Under the pieces are notes generated by a model. It saw only the letters and a program-made list of their open reading frames with translations. It was not told the DNA's origin and searched no databases. The position numbers were made by a program, and so were the translations under genes. A stretch of 6,070 bases of DNA. It comes from an uncultured Oscillospiraceae bacterium. Its GTDB lineage: Bacteria; Bacillota; Clostridia; UBA1381. The stretch spans positions 1 to 6,070 of the forward strand of contig CAMCPC010000084.1 of assembly GCA_945876665.1 (NCBI GenBank), given 5' to 3'. Shown here in pieces: positions 1-3,670 of the stretch (its first letter is position 1; every line of letters begins with the position of its first letter).

Positions 1-956
1 TCGTCAATCAGCACAGGCTGGAAGCGTCTTTCAAGGGCGCTGTCCTTTTCAATATGCTTTCTGTACTCGGTAAGCGTGGTTGCACCGATTATCTGTATTT
101 CGCCGCGGGCAAGCGCCGGCTTTAATATATTCGCCGCGCTCATTGCGCCCTCCGCATCGCCAGCGGCAACTATGTTGTGTATCTCGTCAATTACAAGTAT
201 GACGTTGCCGCGCTCAGCGGCTTCGTTCAATAGGCTTTTCAGCCTTGCCTCAAACTGTCCCCTGAACTGTGTGCCTGCCACAAGCGCCGTAAAGTCGAGC
301 AGGTAAAGCTGATAATCGAAAAGCTTGGGCGGAACATTCTTTTCGAATATTCTGCACGCAAGACCCTCTGCAACGGCTGTTTTACCCACACCCGGCTCAC
401 CGAGAAGCACAGGGTTGTTCTTTGAACGTCTGTTAAGAATTTGTATAACGCGTTCAATTTCCGCGTTTCTGTTTACAACTCTGTCAACCTTGCCCTGCGC
501 CGCCTTTTCCGTAAGGTTTGTGCCGTAGGTGTCAAGCATTGTCTTTTTCTGCTTTTTCTTTGATTTCTTTTCCTTTGCGGCTTTGCCGTCGTCCGCGTTG
601 CTCTGCGCGCCTGATGACGGCATATTGCCGAAGAATTCCTTGAATATATCAAGAGGCGCGGTGGCTGCGCCGCCCTCGTCGTCCTCACCGCCGGACAGCT
701 GCTCCATCATTTCCATTGGATTTGTGTCCATGCCCTCCATATTTTCAAGGCTTTCCATAAATTCTGACATCTGGCTGTTAAGATTATCCAGCTCATCATC
801 GGAAACACCGAAATTTTCAATCATCTGATTAAGAGGCGCAATTCCAAGCTCCTTTGCGCAGGAAAGACAAAGCCCCTCACTGCTGGTCTTATTGCCCTCC
901 ATTTTAGTAATGTAGAAAACAGCAGGGTTTTTCTTACATCTTGAACATAAATTCAT
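1..956 (-). CDS. clpE: ClpE-type ATP-dependent Clp protease ATP-binding subunit, N-terminal part (C-terminus beyond window)
   Basis: This is an AAA+ unfoldase that would feed substrates to the ClpP peptidase in the cytoplasm. Seen over 318 codons: a zinc-finger pair C4-x2-C7 and C30-x2-C33; an acidic, Met-rich stretch (7 Met in residues 63-84); a Lys-rich linker (about 124-139); then the first AAA+ domain. That domain opens with [12 protein letters not shown] (141-152) and has Walker A GEPGVGKT (186-193), the pore-loop region around [14 protein letters not shown] (227-240), Walker B VILVIDE (252-258) and ALERRFQPV (307-315). The N-terminal finger in place of the double Clp-N domain of ClpA/ClpC is the ClpE arrangement, which is why I use that symbol. 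The second AAA+ domain lies off the left edge. In-frame ATGs also occur at 980 and 1004, but the AAAGGA ribosome site (964-969) and the Met-x-x-Cys start favour 956. No CtsR or CIRCE operator is visible upstream. Confidence 0.93.
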   Translation of the reverse strand, partial: MNLCSRCKKNPAVFYITKMEGNKTSSEGLCLSCAKELGIAPLNQMIENFGVSDDELDNLNSQMSEFMESLENMEGMDTNPMEMMEQLSGGEDDEGGAATAPLDIFKEFFGNMPSSGAQSNADDGKAAKEKKSKKKQKKTMLDTYGTNLTEKAAQGKVDRVVNRNAEIERVIQILNRRSKNNPVLLGEPGVGKTAVAEGLACRIFEKNVPPKLFDYQLYLLDFTALVAGTQFRGQFEARLKSLLNEAAERGNVILVIDEIHNIVAAGDAEGAMSAANILKPALARGEIQIIGATTLTEYRKHIEKDSALERRFQPVLID

Positions 957-963
957 ATTATTT

Positions 964-969
964 TCCTTT
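964..969 (-). promoter_or_regulatory. Ribosome binding site of clpE
   Basis: On the minus strand this reads AAAGGA, 7 nt before the ATG at 956. It decides the start. The two longer in-frame starts (980 and 1004) have no comparable site, and would translate this site as part of the protein. Confidence 0.75.
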
Positions 970-978
970 CTTATATAC

Positions 979-992
979 ATGCCTGACGGCAT
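979..992 (-). other. Hairpin in the clpE mRNA leader
   Basis: ATGCC-TGAC-GGCAT is a perfect 5-bp inverted repeat with a 4-nt loop. It lies between the predicted clpE transcription start (about 1011) and the ribosome site. There is no U-run, so it is not a terminator. It could tune translation or mRNA stability, but the stem is short and it may be inert. Confidence 0.45.
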
Positions 993-1017
993 AAATAAAT
1001 CCATCCTCGGATTTGTT

Positions 1018-1026
1018 ATTATATCA
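1018..1026 (-). promoter_or_regulatory. Extended -10 promoter of clpE
   Basis: The minus strand reads TGATATAAT: a consensus -10 hexamer (1023-1018) with the TGn extension. No good -35 hexamer sits 16-18 bp upstream, as is allowed for extended -10 promoters. The predicted start is near 1011, giving a leader of about 55 nt. This looks like a housekeeping sigma-A promoter. Confidence 0.6.
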
Positions 1027-1062
1027 TACTAATCTGAATTTTAAAACCCCTTTTTTATTATG

Positions 1063-1110
1063 TTTACAAATATTTCATTTTTTATAAAAATAAATGGAAT
1101 ATTTTGTAAA
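1063..1110. repeat. Long imperfect palindrome in the divergent clpE / small-gene promoter region
   Basis: The left arm is 1063-1080 (TTTACAAATATTTCATTT) and the right arm is 1092-1110 (AAATGGAATATTTTGTAAA). The reverse complement of the right arm matches the left except for one base change and a one-base insertion. The 11-nt centre is itself nearly self-complementary. The dyad lies upstream of the clpE promoter and overlaps the -35 region of the small gene at 1167. No gene ends here, so a terminator role is unlikely; a regulator site or a cruciform-prone AT element fits better. It is AT-rich, so chance is not excluded. Confidence 0.55.
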
Positions 1111-1125
1111 TAGCATACATATAAA

Positions 1126-1134
1126 TGTTATTAT
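1126..1134 (+). promoter_or_regulatory. Extended -10 promoter of the small membrane protein gene
   Basis: TGTTATTAT is a TGn extension plus TATTAT. The identical 10-mer TGTTATTATA recurs in the promoter of the glycosyltransferase gene (1471-1480). A possible -35, TTGTAA (1104-1109), is 19 bp away, longer than ideal, and lies within the palindrome's right arm. The predicted start is near 1141, about 25 nt before the ATG at 1167. Confidence 0.5.
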
Positions 1135-1166
1135 AACAGAATTTTTTTGCAAAGGATGAAATTGAC

Positions 1167-1328
1167 ATGAATACACAATACGAAAAACACAGCATAAATA
1201 TAGCCTCCGCAAGCTACAGAAACAGATGCCGCGGTAAACGGCTTCTGGGAGAGCTTATAGTATTTTTTTCTGCATTAACTATTATATGCACAGGACTTTA
1301 TATTATAATTTCTTCAATTCCTTACTAA
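1167..1328 (+). CDS. Small single-pass membrane protein, 53 residues, unknown function
   Basis: The ORF starts MNTQYEKHSINIAS and ends IIISSIPY. Residues 1-25 are polar and basic (RNRCRGKR at 18-25). Residues 26-51 are a continuous hydrophobic segment that would cross the membrane, with the positive N-terminus predicted inside. Support that it is real: an AAAGGATG ribosome site at 1151-1158, 8 nt before the ATG; an extended -10 promoter in the right place; and a protein-like charge and hydrophobicity pattern. It is transcribed divergently from clpE, and no clear terminator follows. I do not recognise the family. The basic-head-plus-one-helix design also resembles the start of LysM-type envelope proteins, so a truncated relic is possible, but I see no remnant downstream. 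Confidence 0.6.
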   Translation: MNTQYEKHSINIASASYRNRCRGKRLLGELIVFFSALTIICTGLYIIISSIPY

Positions 1329-1434
1329 AAATGTCCTCGCCGGTGCTTTATAATTTATTAATAATTATTAAATTTAAAATTTTTTAATAAATGTATTGCT
1401 ATTTTTGTATAAAAAGAGTAAAATATATTATACC
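1329..1434. other. AT-rich spacer with weak A/T dyads
   Basis: No gene is seen. ATTTATTAA (1353-1361) and TTAATAAAT (1384-1392) form a 9-bp inverted repeat made only of A and T, with no U-run after it. A second AT-only dyad lies around 1402-1418. Neither resembles a normal intrinsic terminator, so how the small gene's transcript ends is unclear. Confidence 0.4.
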
Positions 1435-1461
1435 TTAACTAACCTTAATATTGACTTAACG
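1435..1461 (+). promoter_or_regulatory. Three phased TTAAC-like direct repeats at the glycosyltransferase promoter
   Basis: TTAACT (1435-1440), TTAATA (1445-1450) and TTAACG (1456-1461) start 10 and 11 bp apart, so they lie on the same face of the helix, and they overlap the -35 hexamer. The layout resembles operators of OmpR/PhoB-family response regulators, such as the B. subtilis Pho box with TTAACA units separated by about 5 bp. That a regulator binds here is inference; the repeats themselves are plain. Confidence 0.4.
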
Positions 1462-1479
1462 GAAGATTTGTGTTATTAT
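1451..1479 (+). promoter_or_regulatory. Sigma-A-type promoter of the glycosyltransferase gene
   Basis: TTGACT (1451-1456), a 17-bp spacer and TATTAT (1474-1479), with a TGn extension at 1471-1473. This is close to consensus. The predicted start near 1486 leaves an unusually long leader of about 220 nt before the ATG at 1707. Confidence 0.75.
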
Positions 1480-1493
1480 AGCATAAATTACCC

Positions 1494-1512
1494 GAGCAGG
1501 CTTTGTCTGCTT
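1494..1512 (+). other. Small hairpin at the start of the glycosyltransferase leader
   Basis: GAGCAG (1494-1499) pairs with CTGCTT (1507-1512) around a 7-nt loop, the outermost pair being G-U. It is followed by TATTTTTA. The shape is like a weak terminator only about 10 nt after the predicted start. It could be an mRNA 5'-end protector or a weak attenuator. Confidence 0.35.
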
Positions 1513-1569
1513 TATTTTTAATTAATAACGAAAATAATATGTCTGAAATATATTAGATAACAGAGGTTT

Positions 1570-1659
1570 ATGATAAAAGCTTTTCATAACAAAGACGTTA
1601 AACAAAGGCGTAAAACAGCTATAGCAAGGATACTTCTGATTGGGGGCAGTTGTGTTTGA
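1570..1659 (+). CDS. Possible 29-codon leader peptide upstream of the glycosyltransferase
   Basis: ATG at 1570, TGA at 1657-1659. It begins MIKAFHNKDVKQRRKTAIAR and ends ILLIGGSCV: a basic head followed by a short hydrophobic tail. AGAGG (1562-1566) precedes the ATG by only 3 nt, which is close for a working ribosome site. After the TGA the same frame stays open for 15 codons and ends at a TAA whose last base is the first base of the glycosyltransferase ATG (TAATG at 1705-1709). This may be a leader peptide, an interrupted small gene, or chance. Confidence 0.25.
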   Translation: MIKAFHNKDVKQRRKTAIARILLIGGSCV

Positions 1660-1706
1660 CGGCAGGGGATATGTAGCTTTGGGAAGGATTTACAGAGGGG
1701 AATATA

Positions 1707-2981
1707 ATGATTATAGAAACAGTTAAAAATATTGATTTAATTGTGGGCTTGTTGTTTTCCTTGCTTTATTTTTATCAGCTGGTGTATTTTCTTATACCAT
1801 TTATAAAGAAGGATAAGCCTCATAAGGAAACAACTCTCCATAGGTTTGCGGTATTAATTTCCGCGAGAAACGAAGAAAACGTTATTGCGACGCTGGTTAA
1901 TTCGATTCATCATCAGGATTATCCGCAGGAGCTTATTGATGTGTATGTAATTGCGGATAACTGCACGGACAAGACCGGCGAAGAAGCAGAAAAGGCAGGA
2001 GCGATAGTCTTTATCCGTAATGATATGGAAAAGGTCGGCAAGGGCTATGCGCTTGATTATGCCATGAACAGGATATTTGACGAACGCGGCAGAGATTATT
2101 ACGACGGATTTTTCGTGTTTGACGCGGATAATATTCTTGATACCAATTATATAAGTGCGATGAACCGTACGTTCTCGGACGGTCACAGGATAATCACAAG
2201 CTACAGAAATTCCACAAACTATGGTACAAACTGGATAACGGCAGGTTATGCGCTTTGGTATATCAGAGAATCGAAGTTCCTTAATCATTCAAGAATGCTC
2301 CTCGGAAGCGGCTGCGCAATATCCGGTACAGGCTTTCTTGTGCACAGGGACGTTATTGAGAAAATAGGCGGCTGGAAGTTCTTTTTGCTTACGGAGGATA
2401 TAGAGTTTTCCATTGCCAATGCAATGGCGGGCGAGAAGATTGCCTATTGCTCTGACGCGATTCTTTATGATGAACAGCCGCAGACCTTTAAGCAGTCGTG
2501 GACGCAGCGCCTTAGATGGGCGAGAGGCTTTTTGCAGGTGTTCAAGAAGTATGGTCTGAGACTTATGGGGTCTGTGTTCAGTAAAAAGAACAAATCCACC
2601 TGTTATGATATGTGTATGACCATTTTGCCGTCAATTTTTATGACGTTGTTTATAGGTGTTATAAATGCGGTTGCGATAGGAATCGGAATTTACCGCGGTG
2701 AGGACGTTATGCCGCTTTTAATATCGCTTTGTCAGTGGGTTGCGGGAGCATATGTGATGATGTTCCTTATCGGACTTATTACTACGCTTACTGAGAATAA
2801 ACGTATACATACAAGCGCGTGGAAGAAGATAAAATATCTGTTTACTTTCCCGATATTCCTGTTTACATACGCGCCGATTTCTATTGTGGCAATTTTCAAG
2901 AATGTTGAATGGGAGCCTACACGCCATCACGGACCTACCGTAAGCTCGGATAAAATTGAACAGACAAAAGTAAGAAAATAA
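1707..2981 (+). CDS. Membrane-bound processive family-2 glycosyltransferase (BcsA/PgaC/hyaluronan-synthase-like)
   Basis: It transfers sugars from a nucleotide-sugar donor on the cytoplasmic face to build, and probably extrude, an envelope polysaccharide or glycolipid; the sugar is not predictable. Seen in 424 residues: an N-terminal transmembrane segment (about 10-33); a GT-A domain with ISARNEE (51-57), ADNCTD (83-88), the metal-binding FDADN (138-142), SGTGF (206-210), the catalytic-base motif LTED (228-231) and QRLRW (267-271); then three C-terminal transmembrane segments (about 302-328, 335-362 and 374-397). D, DxD, TED and QxxRW together define the processive GT2 group. There is no PilZ domain, so no c-di-GMP control is built in, and it is shorter than cellulose synthases. 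The start is set by GAGGGG at 1695-1700. No partner synthesis, export or deacetylase gene lies beside it; it is single, with its own promoter and terminator. Confidence 0.92.
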   Translation: MIIETVKNIDLIVGLLFSLLYFYQLVYFLIPFIKKDKPHKETTLHRFAVLISARNEENVIATLVNSIHHQDYPQELIDVYVIADNCTDKTGEEAEKAGAIVFIRNDMEKVGKGYALDYAMNRIFDERGRDYYDGFFVFDADNILDTNYISAMNRTFSDGHRIITSYRNSTNYGTNWITAGYALWYIRESKFLNHSRMLLGSGCAISGTGFLVHRDVIEKIGGWKFFLLTEDIEFSIANAMAGEKIAYCSDAILYDEQPQTFKQSWTQRLRWARGFLQVFKKYGLRLMGSVFSKKNKSTCYDMCMTILPSIFMTLFIGVINAVAIGIGIYRGEDVMPLLISLCQWVAGAYVMMFLIGLITTLTENKRIHTSAWKKIKYLFTFPIFLFTYAPISIVAIFKNVEWEPTRHHGPTVSSDKIEQTKVRK

Positions 2982-2987
2982 AATCCC

Positions 2988-3019
2988 AAAAGAGCGTTTT
3001 ACCCAAAACGCTCTTTTTT
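2988..3019 (+). terminator. Intrinsic terminator of the glycosyltransferase gene
   Basis: AAAAGAGCGTTTT (2988-3000), loop ACCC, AAAACGCTCTTTT (3005-3017): a perfect 13-bp stem running into a U-tract (3014-3019). It begins 6 nt after the stop codon. Confidence 0.9.
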
Positions 3020-3035
3020 ACGTTCTGAATGAAAT

Positions 3036-3065
3036 AAAAAAATGACTGCCGAGTGACAGTCATTT
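3036..3065 (-). terminator. Intrinsic terminator of secG
   Basis: On the minus strand AAATGACTG (3065-3057), an 8-nt loop and CAGTCATTT (3048-3040) form a 9-bp stem. It runs into a stretch of seven U (3042-3036), about 20 nt after the secG stop. It stands back to back with the glycosyltransferase terminator. Confidence 0.85.
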
Positions 3066-3084
3066 ATTTGGTTTCGCATAATCC

Positions 3085-3327
3085 TTACGCTGAAAGAATA
3101 ACAAGAACCATTGTTGTTACAAGGAAAAGAATAGCCAATGTTGTAGTAAGCTTTGTGAACATAGCTTCCTTTGTGGTTCCGCCGTTCTTCTTGAAGAATG
3201 AATCACCCATATCGGAAGACGCACCCTGAATACCTCTCATACCGGGGTCCTTACCCTCCTGAGCCATAACTATGAATATAAGTATAAGTGAAACAACCAG
3301 ATGCGCTACTATAAATACAGTCTGCAT
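3085..3327 (-). CDS. secG: Preprotein translocase subunit SecG
   Basis: SecG is the small accessory subunit of the SecYEG channel that exports proteins across the cytoplasmic membrane. The 80 residues have two membrane helices (about 2-22 and 58-79). Between them is the cytoplasmic loop with the conserved AQEGKDPGM segment (22-30, the family's Q-x-G-K), the Gly/Ser-rich IQGASSDMGDSFFKK (33-47) and a second conserved Thr/Lys-rich stretch before helix 2. Length and layout are typical of Firmicutes SecG. The start is set by a strong AAAGGAGG site (3343-3336), 8 nt before the ATG. In many Firmicutes secG is followed by rnr and smpB. Here a terminator follows directly and the next gene converges, so it is transcribed alone. 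Confidence 0.95.
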   Translation of the reverse strand: MQTVFIVAHLVVSLILIFIVMAQEGKDPGMRGIQGASSDMGDSFFKKNGGTTKEAMFTKLTTTLAILFLVTTMVLVILSA

Positions 3328-3374
3328 GGAATAAACCTCCTTTATCTCTAAAGTAAATCATTAAATACCAAACC

Positions 3375-3402
3375 ATTATATCATAAATTTTAAATTTTAC
3401 AA
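3375..3402 (-). promoter_or_regulatory. Promoter of secG
   Basis: On the minus strand TTGTAA (3402-3397), a 16-bp spacer and TATAAT (3380-3375), with a TGn extension. The string TGATATAAT is identical to that of the clpE promoter. The predicted start near 3368 gives a leader of about 40 nt. Confidence 0.7.
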
Positions 3403-3604
3403 TAGTTTTTCTTAAAAAACTTGAAATTTTTTCATCAGGTTGTGATTTTGTTTGTGTTTTCGGCGTGTATGTGGTGGGCAAAGATGATAGATTTTACAAT
3501 GAATTCAAAGGTGATAAAACAAGATGAAAGAAAGATTATTTCATCAGTGTATGCCACTTAAGTAATAAACAGATTTATTAAACAATAAACCACTGTATTT
3601 TGCA
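3403..3604. other. Spacer between the divergent secG and GH105 promoters
   Basis: No gene is convincing here. Several frames are open by chance across about 3406-3561, but none has a good start with a ribosome site. A 7-bp inverted repeat, GATGAAA (3523-3529) and TTTCATC (3539-3545), has no U-run. The phased A/T elements at 3564-3589 are listed separately. Confidence 0.5.
3564..3589 (+). repeat. Three phased AATAAA/TTTATT elements upstream of the GH105 promoter
   Basis: AATAAA (3564-3569), TTTATT (3574-3579) and AATAAA (3584-3589) start exactly 10 bp apart in alternating orientation. They sit about 50-77 bp upstream of the predicted start. They could be an operator, an UP-like element or bent DNA. 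Confidence 0.35.
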
Positions 3605-3634
3605 TTGACAACTGACAATGTGTAATGGTATAAT
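3605..3634 (+). promoter_or_regulatory. Consensus promoter of the GH105 gene
   Basis: TTGACA (3605-3610), an 18-bp spacer and TATAAT (3629-3634), with a TGn extension (3626-3628): both hexamers are perfect. The -35 region also holds a 7-bp near-repeat, TTGACAA (3605-3611) and CTGACAA (3612-3618), and an inverted repeat CATTG (3603-3607) / CAATG (3616-3620). Such a strong promoter on a catabolic gene suggests repression when substrate is absent. No clear CcpA cre site was seen. Confidence 0.85.
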
Positions 3635-3670
3635 TAAACTATTAAATATTGTTATAAGGAGAGAGATAAC

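Larger units (their letters stand above)
1486..1706 (+). promoter_or_regulatory. Long 5' leader of the glycosyltransferase mRNA, unclassified
   Basis: About 220 nt separate the predicted start from the coding region. Visible parts: a small hairpin at 1494-1512; a near-palindrome around 1566-1590 centred on AAAAGCTTTT; a more GC-rich stretch from about 1600; AGCTATA (1617-1623), which can pair with TGTAGCT (1672-1678), one pair being a G-U wobble; and the ribosome site GAGGGG (1695-1700), 6 nt before the ATG. I compared it by eye with c-di-GMP-I/II, c-di-AMP, THF and fluoride riboswitches and found no match. It could be a regulatory RNA, an uncharacterised leader peptide region, or simply a long untranslated region. 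Confidence 0.35.

Noticed and set aside
76..828. Plus-strand and other-frame ORFs across the first 950 bases
   Set aside because: They overlap the minus-strand ClpE frame, which has zinc-finger, Walker A and Walker B motifs; the plus-strand translations have no recognisable domains and are shadows of it.
957..1166. CtsR heptad repeats or a CIRCE element upstream of clpE
   Set aside because: Looked for GGTCAAA/TTTGACC and TTAGCACTC/GAGTGCTAA on both strands; none is present.
1353..1392. AT-only inverted repeat as a terminator of the small membrane protein gene
   Set aside because: The stem has no GC pairs and no U-run follows, so it does not meet the form of an intrinsic terminator.
1600..1690. 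Resemblance of the stretch around 1608-1625 to the GCAAAGCTATAGGG core of c-di-GMP-I riboswitches
   Set aside because: The similarity is limited to a few bases; the flanking stems, GNRA tetraloop and tetraloop receptor are missing.
1854..2288. A 144-residue minus-strand ORF inside the glycosyltransferase gene
   Set aside because: It is antisense to the conserved catalytic motifs of the GT2 domain, and its translation has no recognisable domain.
3406..3561. A 46-codon plus-strand frame from TTG 3421 with a hydrophobic head, and a second open frame over the same bases ending at the TGA near 3525
   Set aside because: Neither has a ribosome site or promoter, the TTG start overlaps the back of the secG promoter, and two frames being open together points to chance in AT-rich DNA.
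3524..3565. A 13-codon ORF (MKERLFHQCMPLK) preceded by AAAGGTGA
   Set aside because: The ribosome-site match is fair, but there is no promoter, the peptide is too short to judge, and it lies in a spacer with several chance frames.
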